Of a stretch of DNA of 52,766 bases, positions 16,810 to 25,261 are shown in pieces; position 1 is the stretch's first letter; each line of letters opens with the position of its first letter. Under the pieces are notes generated by a model, which ran no database searches, was not told the DNA's origin, and was given only the letters and a program-made list of their open reading frames with translations. Origin of the DNA: Desulfoscipio geothermicus DSM 3669 (GTDB lineage: Bacteria > Bacillota > Desulfotomaculia > Desulfotomaculales > Desulfallaceae); the NCBI RefSeq assembly GCF_900115975.1, contig NZ_FOYM01000026.1:1-52766 (forward strand), in the 5' to 3' direction. A program made the position numbers and the translations under genes.

Positions 16810-17303
16810 TTACTATAAGCCTTAGTTGTAAATGACCACAACCTCGATAGTCATTTTCTTTTAGTGCTTATTTTTATGCTTTTCATGATTTTTATGATTT
16901 ATAGTTAACTATAATAACAAAGAATAATCTCGTTAAACTTCAAAATATTATACAATAATTAACATTATCGTTTTTATTTATTATAAATTATCATTTTATT
17001 CTTTTCATTAAAAAAAATTTAAATTATAATAAAATTATGCCTTTGATAATTATATTTACTTTTATTGATAGCGAAACTATAATTAAGTATTAGCAAACAT
17101 CTTTATATAATTCTAGTTTAATTGCCCGATTTACTCAAGTATTGAAACATGGTTCTTTTTAGTCATTTATATTGAACATACGCTAAATACTGGCCTTTTG
17201 ATTTAAATTTCAAACAATTAGTTAATTTTTATAATCATCTATATCTAACTAAAATTATCACCTTTTGTTAAAAAATTGAAGCTTACCAGAGGGGGGACCG
17301 GGA
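16810..17303. other. AT-rich intergenic leader upstream of hdrCBA
   Basis: These 494 nt hold no supported gene on either strand. Base composition is strikingly AT-rich compared with the surrounding genes. It contains a perfect 14-bp palindrome, TATAGTTAACTATA (16900-16913), several short A/T runs, and ends with the GAGGGGGG ribosome site for hdrC. It is probably a long promoter and leader region; I could not assign a specific -35/-10 pair with confidence. Confidence 0.6.
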
Positions 17304-17849
17304 TTGAGTTTTCTTAATGGAGACAAGAGGAATTTTTTTAATGCAGTAAGAGAAATGAGCAGGCAGCCGATCGAATTGTGCTACCAGTGCCAGAAATGCG
17401 CTTCAGGATGCATAGCTACCGAATATGCTGATTATTACCCGAATGAAATTTTACGTATGGTGCAGTTTGGCCAAAAAGATCGCGTCTTGAACTCATCCAG
17501 CATTTGGATTTGCTCCAGTTGCGAGACCTGCGGCGCCAGGTGTCCCAATGGAATAAATATAGCCGAAGTAATGGATGCCCTGAAAGAAATAGCCATTAGG
17601 GAAAATAAGGTAAAAGAGAAAAATATTCATTTATTTCACTCTGTTTTCCTGAATTCGGCACGTGCGCACGGTCGCGTTCATGAGGGCACCATGATGGCCA
17701 TTTACAAGTTTAAAAGCGGTGATTTGATGTCCGACATGGACATTGGCTGGGAGATGTTTAGGAAAGGTAAATTGCCCATTTTACCTCACCGCATCAAGGC
17801 AAAGGGGCAGTTAAGAAAAATATTTGATAAAACCACTGCCCATAGTTAA
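17304..17849 (+). CDS. hdrC: Heterodisulfide reductase subunit C-like Fe-S protein
   Basis: This 181-residue protein carries two [4Fe-4S] motifs: CYQCQKCASGC (about residues 28-38) and CSSCETCGARCPNG (about 71-84), with helical surroundings typical of HdrC. It would pass electrons between HdrA and the catalytic HdrB. The start is TTG 17304 behind GAGGGGGGACC. It leads hdrC-hdrB-hdrA in one direction with an 89-nt gap to hdrB. No methanogen-type or Mvh partner is seen, so it is likely one of the anaerobe-type soluble Hdr complexes. Confidence 0.92.
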   Translation: MSFLNGDKRNFFNAVREMSRQPIELCYQCQKCASGCIATEYADYYPNEILRMVQFGQKDRVLNSSSIWICSSCETCGARCPNGINIAEVMDALKEIAIRENKVKEKNIHLFHSVFLNSARAHGRVHEGTMMAIYKFKSGDLMSDMDIGWEMFRKGKLPILPHRIKAKGQLRKIFDKTTAHS

Positions 17850-17938
17850 GTAACATCAGGGCAAGCGCCCATGATTAACTCTTTAAAATAAAACAAAATG
17901 TTATTTATTCAGCTGTACAAGGAAAGGAGTTACATAAA

Positions 17939-18793
17939 TTGAAACTTTCCTATTTTCCGGGATGTTCTTTAGGATCAACCGCCAAAGAGTATGACTATTC
18001 AGCCCGTTCCGTTTGCCAGGCCCTGGGAATGGAACTCGTTGAGTTAAAAGACTGGGTTTGCTGCGGGGCCACTTCTGCCCATAGCACCAACCACCTGTTA
18101 TCCATCGCCCTGCCATCACGCAACTTGGCGCTGGCCCAGGAAACAGGGTTGGACCTGGCAGTTCCCTGTTCTGCGTGTTATAACCGGGTTAAAAAAGCCG
18201 ATTACAATATGCGCCACAATGATGAAATGCGTCAAAAAATAGAAGAAATTGTTGAGTTCAAATACCGTGGACAGGTAAATGTTTACTCATTGTTGGAAGC
18301 CCTGATAACTAAAATTGGTGTAGAGGCTATCGCCAAAAACGTTAAAAAACCGTTAAAAGGGCTTAAAGTCGTTTGTTTTTACGGCTGTTTACTGGTCAGG
18401 CCGCCGGAAGTAACCTGTTTTGATAACAGCGAAAACCCGGTAGCATTGGACAATATAGTTAAAGCCCTGGGCGCCGAAAGTATCCCCTGGTCTTATAAAA
18501 CAGATTGCTGCGGTGCTAACCTGGGCTTGACTTCCAGCAATGTTGTACAAGGCATGGTCAACCGTTTATTGGAAGCCGCAAAGGAAGCAGGAGCCATGGC
18601 CCTGGTCACCGCCTGCCCGCTGTGCCAGTCCAACCTGGAAATGCGCCGCAAGGAGCGCGGCACCGATCTGCCCGCTTTCTATTTCACAGAATTGATTGGC
18701 TTGGCCATGGACTTGCCGGATTGCCGTAAATGGTTCAACCTGCATTTGATTAACCCGAAGCCGCTGCTGCAGTCGTTGTCTCTGGCGGATTAA
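17939..18793 (+). CDS. hdrB: Heterodisulfide reductase subunit B-like protein (two CCG domains)
   Basis: This 284-residue protein has two CCG domains, the ligands for non-cubane [4Fe-4S] clusters in HdrB. First: FPGCSLGS, then WVCCGATSAH and CSACYNRVK. Second: CFYGCLLVRP, DCCGANLG and CPLCQSN. In methanogens HdrB reduces the CoM-S-S-CoB disulfide; in sulfate reducers and acetogens the substrate is unknown and may be a different thiol or redox carrier. It starts at TTG 17939 behind AAGGAAAGGAG. It is 22 nt upstream of hdrA. Confidence 0.94.
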   Translation: MKLSYFPGCSLGSTAKEYDYSARSVCQALGMELVELKDWVCCGATSAHSTNHLLSIALPSRNLALAQETGLDLAVPCSACYNRVKKADYNMRHNDEMRQKIEEIVEFKYRGQVNVYSLLEALITKIGVEAIAKNVKKPLKGLKVVCFYGCLLVRPPEVTCFDNSENPVALDNIVKALGAESIPWSYKTDCCGANLGLTSSNVVQGMVNRLLEAAKEAGAMALVTACPLCQSNLEMRRKERGTDLPAFYFTELIGLAMDLPDCRKWFNLHLINPKPLLQSLSLAD

Positions 18794-18815
18794 TTCTCGG
18801 ATATGGAGGTCTGGA

Positions 18816-21800
18816 TTGACATTGAAAAATAATAATACCGATCACAAGAATGGCAATATTGTCGGCTCTGTGATGATTGTTGGCGCAGGAATCAGTGGTA
18901 TGCAGTCCGCCTTGGACCTAGCGGAAGTAGGGTATAAAGTTTATATCGTGGAAAAATCCCCGGCCATTGGCGGACGCATGCCCATGCTTGACAAGACTTT
19001 TCCCACAAACGATTGTTCCATGTGCATTCTTTCTCCCAAACTGGTTGAATGCGGGCGTCACCGGAACATCGAGATACTCACCTGTTCCGATGTAGTGGAT
19101 CTGCAAGGGGAGCCCGGCAATTTTCAGGTAAAAATAAATAAACGACCTCGTTATGTAGACCCCGACAAGTGCCTGGGCTGCGGTTCCTGTGCGGAAGAAT
19201 GCCCGGTTAAAGTGCCCAACGAATTCAACCAGCTGTTAAACAAGCGTAAGGCTATATATAAGCTTTATCCTCAGGCCTACCCCAATGCCTATATGATTGA
19301 TGCTACCAAATGTTTAAAACATAAAAACCCCAAGGCCTGCGGCAAATGTATAAAAGCCTGCCCCGTGGATGCCATAGACCATAGCATGCAAGAAGAACAG
19401 GTCAATATTAACGTGGGAGCTATCATCCTGTGCCCCGGCTATGAATTGTTCGACGCAGAGCTACGCGGAGAATACGGCTATGGCGTTTACGACAATGTGT
19501 TGACCAGCTTGCAATTCGAACGTATGTTAAGCGCCTCGGGACCCTATGAAGGCCATATCCAGAAAGCAGATGGCAATACACCGAAAAAAATTGCCTTTAT
19601 TCAGTGCGTCGGCTCCCGCGACGTTTCGTTGTGTCGCGGGTACTGTTCCTCGGTATGCTGTATGTACGCCACCAAGGAAGCGGTTATCGCCAAAGAACAC
19701 GAGCCCGGACTTGAAACCACCATATTTTACATGGATATACGGGCCTTCGGCAAAGACTATGAGAAGTATTATAACCGAGCTCAAAACGAATACGGCGTCA
19801 GGTACGTCAAGTGCATGATTTCCTCAGTCAAGGAACTGCAGCAGACCAAAGAATTGCGCGTAAGGTACCGCACTCCCGACGGGGCTATGACCGAGGAAGA
19901 TTTCGATATGGTAGTGCTCTCGGTCGGCTTGAAACCCACGGAGGATTCCGTCAAACTGGCCAACATACTGGGCGTGGAACTGAACCAGTACAATTTCTGT
20001 CAACTCCAAGACTTGACGGGGGTCCAAACTTCCCGGGAAGGGATTTACGTGGCCGGCGTCTTCAGCGGCCCCAAGGATATCCCGGAAACCGTAATGCAGG
20101 CCAGCGCGGCGGCCGGTGATACAGCTGCTTATCTTTCGAAAGCCCGCAATACTCTGGTAACGGAAAGGGAGTTCCCCCCGGAAAAGGATATCGGCGGTGA
20201 TGAGCCCCGTATAGGAGTATTTGTATGTCATTGCGGTATAAACATTGCCAGCGTAGTATATATACCGACAGTTATACAACACGTTCAAAAACTACCCAAT
20301 GTGGTTTTTGCCACCAATAACCTGTATGCCTGCTCACAGGATAGCCAGGCAGCCATGAAGGAACTAATTGAAGAGCATAAACTTAACCGCATTGTTGTGG
20401 CATCCTGCAGCCCCAGGACCCATAAACCGTTGTTCCAGGAAACCATGCGTGAAGCGGGGCTGAACCCCAGTTTGTTTGAAATGGCCAATATCCGGGACCA
20501 GTGTTCCTGGGTGCATATGCAAGAGCCCCAAAAAGCCACTGAAAAAGCCATTGATTTAATCAGTATGGCTGTAGCCAAGGCAGCCACATTAAAGCCGGTT
20601 TATAACGTAAAAGTGAACGTAACCCGTGCTGCGCTGGTAATAGGCGGCGGCATTGCCGGCATGACCGCCGCCGGTAGCCTGGTCAAGCAAGGCTACAAGG
20701 TCAGCCTGCTGGAAAAAGGCGACCGGCTGGGCGGGGTAGCGCTGCGAATCAAAGAAGGGTTTAACAACGAAAATGTTCAAGGTTATATAAAGGAATTAAT
20801 TAATATCGTAAATAATAACCCTTTAATTGACCTGTACACCGGCAGCGAAATAGCGGATGTTTCCGGTTACATGGGCAATTTCACGACCAAGTTGACATCA
20901 GGGCAGGAAATCAAACACGGCGTGACCATTATCGCCACCGGGGCGGAAGAACAAAAGCCCACCGAATATTTGTACGGGCAGGACGAGCGGGTTATGACCC
21001 AACTGGAACTGGACGAAGCCATCGTCAACAATGACCCACGGGTAAAGAGCGCCCAGAATATTGTTATGATCCAGTGTGTAGGCTCCAGAGAAGAAAACCG
21101 ACCTTATTGCAGCCGTATTTGTTGCACCAAGACTATGAAACTGGCCCTGAAGATCAAGGAAGTCAACCCCAATGCATCAATTATCGTTTTATACCGGGAC
21201 ATCAGAACTTACAGCTTTAACGAGGATTACTACCGGCAAGCCCGTGAAAATGGCGTTATTTTCATTCGCTACGAAGTGGATAACAAACCAGCCGTTGAAC
21301 TGGCTGGGCAAAACGGCGGCAGTGTTTTGCGGGTCACCGCCACTGACCATATCCTGCGCGAGCCGATCACCATTGATGCAGACCTGGTTACCCTGGCGGC
21401 GCCCATCGTGCCGCCTGCATCCAACCAGCGGCTTTCTCAGCTGTTCAAGGTGCCATTAAACCCGGATAACTTTTTCCAGGAAGCACACATGAAATTGCGT
21501 CCCGTGGATTTTTCCTCTGACGGAGTGTATATGTGCGGTCTGGCACACGGACCAAAAACTATAGAAGAAAGCATTGCCCAGGCCAAAGCAGCCGCCGGGC
21601 GCGCCACCAGCATTCTTTCCCACGATACCCTGGAATCAAAAGGCGTGGTGGCCGTGATTGAGCCCACCAAATGCGCGGCCTGCTTGACCTGCGTCAGGTT
21701 ATGCCCGTTTAAGGCACCCAGAATCAAAGAAAAACATGTGGCGGAAATAGAGGCTGTAATTTGCCAGGGTTGCGGCACCTGCGCCGGAGAATGCCCCAAT

Positions 21801-21878
21801 AAGGCGATTACCCTGCAAAGTTATAGCGATAAGCAACTGAGCGCCGCGGTGCACGGCTTGTTTGAGCAAGCCCGGTAA
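18816..21878 (+). CDS. hdrA: HdrA-like flavoprotein with two FAD domains
   Basis: This 1020-residue protein, about 1.5 times the classical HdrA, starts at TTG 18816 behind GGAGG. The first FAD domain begins at about residue 19 (IVGAGISGMQSALDLAEVGY), with HdrA cysteines NDCSMCIL and ECGRH. Two ferredoxin motifs follow (CLGCGSCAEECP and, near 170-190, ACGKCIKACP). The HdrA core FVCHCGINIASVV sits near 470. A second Rossmann/FAD motif, ALVIGGGIAGMTAAGSL, starts near 606. The C-terminus carries CAACLTCVRLCP and CQGCGTCAGECP. HdrA is the flavin bifurcating or branching subunit of Hdr complexes. The doubled flavin domain suggests an additional electron path, without a separate flavin partner gene nearby. 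Confidence 0.92.
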   Translation: MTLKNNNTDHKNGNIVGSVMIVGAGISGMQSALDLAEVGYKVYIVEKSPAIGGRMPMLDKTFPTNDCSMCILSPKLVECGRHRNIEILTCSDVVDLQGEPGNFQVKINKRPRYVDPDKCLGCGSCAEECPVKVPNEFNQLLNKRKAIYKLYPQAYPNAYMIDATKCLKHKNPKACGKCIKACPVDAIDHSMQEEQVNINVGAIILCPGYELFDAELRGEYGYGVYDNVLTSLQFERMLSASGPYEGHIQKADGNTPKKIAFIQCVGSRDVSLCRGYCSSVCCMYATKEAVIAKEHEPGLETTIFYMDIRAFGKDYEKYYNRAQNEYGVRYVKCMISSVKELQQTKELRVRYRTPDGAMTEEDFDMVVLSVGLKPTEDSVKLANILGVELNQYNFCQLQDLTGVQTSREGIYVAGVFSGPKDIPETVMQASAAAGDTAAYLSKARNTLVTEREFPPEKDIGGDEPRIGVFVCHCGINIASVVYIPTVIQHVQKLPNVVFATNNLYACSQDSQAAMKELIEEHKLNRIVVASCSPRTHKPLFQETMREAGLNPSLFEMANIRDQCSWVHMQEPQKATEKAIDLISMAVAKAATLKPVYNVKVNVTRAALVIGGGIAGMTAAGSLVKQGYKVSLLEKGDRLGGVALRIKEGFNNENVQGYIKELINIVNNNPLIDLYTGSEIADVSGYMGNFTTKLTSGQEIKHGVTIIATGAEEQKPTEYLYGQDERVMTQLELDEAIVNNDPRVKSAQNIVMIQCVGSREENRPYCSRICCTKTMKLALKIKEVNPNASIIVLYRDIRTYSFNEDYYRQARENGVIFIRYEVDNKPAVELAGQNGGSVLRVTATDHILREPITIDADLVTLAAPIVPPASNQRLSQLFKVPLNPDNFFQEAHMKLRPVDFSSDGVYMCGLAHGPKTIEESIAQAKAAAGRATSILSHDTLESKGVVAVIEPTKCAACLTCVRLCPFKAPRIKEKHVAEIEAVICQGCGTCAGECPNKAITLQSYSDKQLSAAVHGLFEQAR

Positions 21879-21888
21879 ATATGCATAA

Positions 21889-21925
21889 AAAGTCCCCTCT
21901 TTTGCTAAATGCAAGAGGGGACTTT
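21889..21925. terminator. Bidirectional terminator after hdrA
   Basis: A perfect 13-bp stem (21889-21901 with 21913-21925) closes an 11-nt loop, with A and T runs at the two ends. It lies between hdrA and the convergent macro-domain gene. Confidence 0.8.
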
Positions 21926-21988
21926 AATATTGCCCAGTTCATTCAACACTTACTAGGAAAATTTAGCTATATGCTTGCTAAGTACAAT

Positions 21989-22534
21989 TTACTGAAGCGC
22001 TTTTTCCCAGGCCAACCTGTAGACCAGCAAAACTTCGTCGCTGAAAAGCACAAACCTTATTTCAGTAGGGATAATATTTTGGGCAGCAAATTCCTGTACT
22101 GAGGCAACGGCAATCCCTGCCGCCTGTTCAATGGGAAACCGGTATGCCCCGGTGCTGATGGAAGGGAAAGAGATGCTCCGAATACCTTTTTCTTTCGCCA
22201 GCAGCAGACTGTTTTTGTATGCGTTGCGCAATAAATCCGCTTCCCCGTGGCGGCCGCCGTGCCATACCGGTCCCACGGTATGAATAACATAGCGGGCCGG
22301 TAAATTCCCCCCGGTAGTAATAACGGCCTCGCCGGTAGGGCAACCTCCCTGCCTGGCCCTGATCTGCTTGCACTCTTCCAGTATCTTCGGGCCACCAGCC
22401 CGGTGAATAGCGCCATCTACGCCACCGCCGCCAAGCAGGCTCGAATTGGCGGCATTTACTATAGCCTCTGTATCTTGTTTGGTGATATCGTCACGTTTTA
22501 ACAATATCCGAGTATTATTAACCCAGAATTCCAC
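21989..22534 (-). CDS. Macro-domain protein, probable (O-acetyl-)ADP-ribose hydrolase
   Basis: This 181-residue single macro domain starts at GTG 22534 behind GGAGGTG. Typical motifs are [55 protein letters not shown] and [15 protein letters not shown]. Proteins of this YmdB-like subtype bind ADP-ribose and hydrolyse O-acetyl-ADP-ribose made by sirtuins. A sirtuin gene is in this window (32041), but not in the same operon. Confidence 0.93.
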   Translation of the reverse strand: MEFWVNNTRILLKRDDITKQDTEAIVNAANSSLLGGGGVDGAIHRAGGPKILEECKQIRARQGGCPTGEAVITTGGNLPARYVIHTVGPVWHGGRHGEADLLRNAYKNSLLLAKEKGIRSISFPSISTGAYRFPIEQAAGIAVASVQEFAAQNIIPTEIRFVLFSDEVLLVYRLAWEKALQ

Positions 22535-22573
22535 ACTTTACACCTCCAGTAATGATAAATAATTAAAAAACAC

Positions 22574-22603
22574 TTTACAGTAATAATAAACTTTACATAA
22601 TAT
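22574..22603 (+). promoter_or_regulatory. Candidate sigma-A promoter upstream of the small interrupted gene
   Basis: TTTACA (22574-22579) and TAATAT (22598-22603) are separated by 18 nt, about 40 nt before the ATG at 22644. Confidence 0.35.
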
Positions 22604-22643
22604 TATGATAACGCCTGAAAATAATGGAAAGGATGTGCTTTTT

Positions 22644-22856
22644 ATGGAACGTAAAGGGGTGCTGTATAACCCCAAAACGGGTGAAGTATTTATCAACAAC
22701 CACTTTAATATCCCGCTGCTCATGAAGGAATGGGCCTGACTGTGTAACACCAAGCGGGCCCAAGGCTGGGTCTTTTACCCCGTTAATGACGTAAACACAG
22801 ATTTGGTACAAATTAACGGAAAATGGTATGTACCGGAGGAGCGCCGAAAAAAATAG
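22644..22856 (+). CDS. Small gene with an in-frame TGA (nonsense or possible selenocysteine)
   Basis: ATG 22644 opens a 31-codon frame starting MERKGVLYNPKTGEVFINN and ending KEWA before TGA (22737-22739). The same frame continues 38 codons to TAG 22854 with protein-like sequence (GWVFYPVNDVNTDLVQINGK). Both halves look like one 70-residue protein. Explanations are a nonsense mutation, a sequencing error (TGG to TGA), or selenocysteine; the genome does use Sec in fdhA. A weak hairpin (GGGCCC 22756-22761 with GGGTCT 22768-22773, loop AAGGCT) starts 16 nt after TGA. I do not recognise the family. AAAGGA precedes the ATG by a rather long 11 nt. Confidence 0.4.
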
Positions 22857-22895
22857 TCCCTGCAAAGGTGTCCGTGCAGGGACTATTTTTTTCGG
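22844..22895. terminator. Bidirectional terminator shared by two convergent small genes
   Basis: A perfect 21-bp stem (22844-22864 with 22875-22895) around a 10-nt loop includes seven A and seven T residues. The TAG stops of both convergent genes (22854-22856 plus; 22885-22883 minus) lie inside the stem. Confidence 0.85.
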
Positions 22896-23053
22896 TCAAA
22901 TAACTTCCTAGTTGCCACTGCTAATAAAATAGCCACTATCACCCCACCAGCCATACTTAAATTTTCGGAAAGGCCAGTTTCAGTGACCAGTAGATAATAC
23001 GTACCCACCGACGCAAATACCGTCAGCATCATGGGCAGAAATGTTTTACTCAT
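22883..23053 (-). CDS. Small membrane protein (56 residues)
   Basis: The frame starts at ATG 23053-23051 and shares one base with the thrC stop (TGATG), so it is translationally coupled to thrC. The product starts MSKTFLPMMLTVFASVGTYY. Two hydrophobic stretches (about 5-20 and 30-47) with a short polar link and a basic C-terminus (RKLFDRKK) suggest a two-span membrane protein. It ends inside the terminator hairpin. Function unknown. Confidence 0.6.
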   Translation of the reverse strand: MSKTFLPMMLTVFASVGTYYLLVTETGLSENLSMAGGVIVAILLAVATRKLFDRKK

Positions 23054-24564
23054 CAATTACAATCACCGGCACGTAAAAAATCTATAACTGCCTCCCGCAT
23101 ATTGTCCCGGTCCACTACCACCTTATGCCGCACCGGACGCCGGTCCAGGGCGCGCAATCCCGGCGGGACCGGCAAGTCGCTGAAATCAGCCAGCATTTGT
23201 AGCAGGGCGAATTCATCCTTATCATTTGTATTATCTTCGCCGAGCAGTGCCCGCGTTACGCTGGCGTTAAATTTAAACGGGCTGGCGGTGGATAGTACTA
23301 TGGTCAGAAATTTATCTCCGGTACTCTCCCGGTATTTGCGGTAGACATGTAAACCTACCGCCGTATGGGTGTCCACCACGTATTTATATTGATTATAATT
23401 TTGTTTAATGGAGACCAAGGTTTCCTCATCGCTGGCAAAGTCGGACCAGAACAATTCTTGTATCATGTCTCTGGTAGTACTGTCCACCTCGTACCGTCCG
23501 TGCTCCTTTAAATCGGCCATCCACTGCCGAACCCTTGGGGCATCATGCCCGGTCAACTCAAAGAGCAGACGTTCCAGATTGCTGGAAATCAGGATATCCA
23601 TGGACGGGGAAATAGTCCGTTTAAAAGCCCGGTTGCGGTCATAGATACCGGTGCGAATGAAATCTGTGAGCACATTGTTATCATTGGCGGCGCAGATTAG
23701 CCGATTCACGGGCAGGCCCATTTGCCGGGCATAAAAACCGGCCAATATATTGCCGAAATTGCCTGTGGGCACCACGAAATTAACGGGTTCGCCGACCTTT
23801 AACCGGCCCCTTTTCAGTAAATCAGCGTAAGCAGAAAAATAGTATACTATCTGGGGCACCAAACGGCCCCAGTTTATTGAATTGGCAGAGGAAAATTTAT
23901 AACCGTATTTCAACGCTGTTTCGGCCATACCGGGATCACCAAAAATTTCTTTAACCCCGCTCTGGGTGTCATCAAAATTACCCCGCACGGCCACAACGCC
24001 CACATTTTTTCCTTCCTGGGTGACCATCTGCAATCTCTGAACCTCACTGACCCCTTCTTCAGGGTAAAACACCACAATAGCGGTTCGGGGTACGTCTTTA
24101 AAGCCCTCCAGCGCGGCTTTGCCGGTATCACCAGAAGTGGCTACAAGAATAAGGATGCCCGCGTCTTCTCCGGTTTTTCCCATAGACTGTACTAAAAAAT
24201 GAGGTAGTATTTGCAGCGCCATGTCTTTAAAGGCACAGGTGGGACCGTGCCACAGTTCCAGCACGCTTAACCCTTCGTCCAGATCCACCAGAGGGGCCAC
24301 GTCCGGGTGATCAAAACTGATTTCATTATAGGCCCCGTTAATGCACCGGGCAAGTTCCTCCCCGGTAAAATCAGTTAAAAACGATTGTAATATTTTAGCG
24401 GCACGGTCCTGGTAGCCAAGACCTGCCATCGCCGATATATCTGCCATGGAAAAGGTCACTTTTTCAGTGGGAACAAACAATCCTCCATCGGGGGCAATAC
24501 CCAGTTTAATAGCGCCTGCGGATGGTAGGGGTTGGTAATTTCCTCTGGTGCTTTCATAAAACAT
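23053..24564 (-). CDS. thrC: Threonine synthase
   Basis: This 503-residue PLP enzyme converts O-phosphohomoserine to threonine. Visible: the N-terminus MFYESTRGNYQPLPSAGAIKLGIAPDGGLFVP, the PLP lysine in HGPTCAFKDMALQ, the phosphate-binding SGDTGKAA, and VPTGNFGNILAGFYARQMGLP. Length matches the long (about 500-residue) class. The start at 24564 is preceded by GGAGGAATT. No other threonine-pathway gene is nearby; a 56-residue membrane protein overlaps its stop. Confidence 0.96.
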   Translation of the reverse strand: MFYESTRGNYQPLPSAGAIKLGIAPDGGLFVPTEKVTFSMADISAMAGLGYQDRAAKILQSFLTDFTGEELARCINGAYNEISFDHPDVAPLVDLDEGLSVLELWHGPTCAFKDMALQILPHFLVQSMGKTGEDAGILILVATSGDTGKAALEGFKDVPRTAIVVFYPEEGVSEVQRLQMVTQEGKNVGVVAVRGNFDDTQSGVKEIFGDPGMAETALKYGYKFSSANSINWGRLVPQIVYYFSAYADLLKRGRLKVGEPVNFVVPTGNFGNILAGFYARQMGLPVNRLICAANDNNVLTDFIRTGIYDRNRAFKRTISPSMDILISSNLERLLFELTGHDAPRVRQWMADLKEHGRYEVDSTTRDMIQELFWSDFASDEETLVSIKQNYNQYKYVVDTHTAVGLHVYRKYRESTGDKFLTIVLSTASPFKFNASVTRALLGEDNTNDKDEFALLQMLADFSDLPVPPGLRALDRRPVRHKVVVDRDNMREAVIDFLRAGDCN

Positions 24565-24692
24565 TTTAATTCCTCCCGCATGTTTTTGCTTATTACATTA
24601 AAACACCATTAGCAGGCCGGAGTCAATCAAGATATCAGTTAAAAAGCAACTTACACTGGAGCAACCTCAACCCGGTCAGAAAAAAAACGGAC

Positions 24693-25076
24693 TTATATAG
24701 CGGGCTCCCATTTACCGAATACCCGACCGCAGCGGCAGCCATAACTGACATAATGCCTGCGAAGATGCTCTTCTATGCTCAGGATTCGGATGGCGCTTTT
24801 AAAATTATAAATACGGTCCCCGCAACCAGGGCAGTTGTCCCCTTGTATAATATGCTTGGCTTTAATTATTGACCACCTGGGTTCCCTCGTTGCGTAAACC
24901 ATGTAATCGGCAAATCCGAACTTGGTAATTCCGTACCGGTCAAGCACTGCACGGATGGTTTTCAGCATTACTTCCCTGGTTTTTCCGGTCTGCGTGTAAA
25001 GAAACGTTTCAACTGCGGTTTGAATGACGTGTTGGTCCTCGGCAGACGGAAATGCTAAGACATTTGCAAACTGCAT
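24693..25076 (-). CDS. Hypothetical protein with a C-terminal zinc-ribbon-like motif
   Basis: This 127-residue protein starts at ATG 25076 with GGAGGAC 8 nt upstream; a TTG 30 nt earlier would put that site inside the gene. The first 85 residues are helical. The C-terminus has CPGCGDRIYNF and YGCRCGRVFGKWEP, four Cys that could bind one zinc. No known family recognised. It is divergent from adenine deaminase. Confidence 0.65.
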   Translation of the reverse strand: MQFANVLAFPSAEDQHVIQTAVETFLYTQTGKTREVMLKTIRAVLDRYGITKFGFADYMVYATREPRWSIIKAKHIIQGDNCPGCGDRIYNFKSAIRILSIEEHLRRHYVSYGCRCGRVFGKWEPAI

Positions 25077-25106
25077 TTGTAAGTCCTCCAGATTAAATAT
25101 ATCCAA

Positions 25107-25118
25107 TATTGTACAATA
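25107..25118. promoter_or_regulatory. 12-bp palindrome between divergent genes
   Basis: TATTGTACAATA is a perfect dyad between the zinc-ribbon gene and adenine deaminase. It could be an operator; no factor is known. Confidence 0.3.
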
Positions 25119-25220
25119 ATGATTGACATTTTAGGATATTTTGATACGTAACGAGATTTTTTTTCAAGGGCGATATAATTTTTTTATTATTTAATGTTCT
25201 GGTAATTACCGATTGACTGG

Positions 25221-25229
25221 TGCTATAAT
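25221..25229 (+). promoter_or_regulatory. Extended -10 promoter of adenine deaminase
   Basis: TGCTATAAT is a perfect extended -10 (TGnTATAAT) 32 nt upstream of the ATG. No convincing -35 lies 17 nt before it, as is usual for extended -10 promoters. Confidence 0.55.
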
Positions 25230-25261
25230 TTACTCAAACCAATATTTGCCGGAGGTTTTAT

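Noticed and set aside
24565-24692. T-box leader upstream of threonine synthase
   Set aside because: Only about 130 nt are available and no T-box sequence or terminator/antiterminator pair is seen.
25119-25261. Purine riboswitch upstream of adenine deaminase
   Set aside because: The leader is short and lacks the conserved three-way junction core of purine riboswitches; only an extended -10 is visible.
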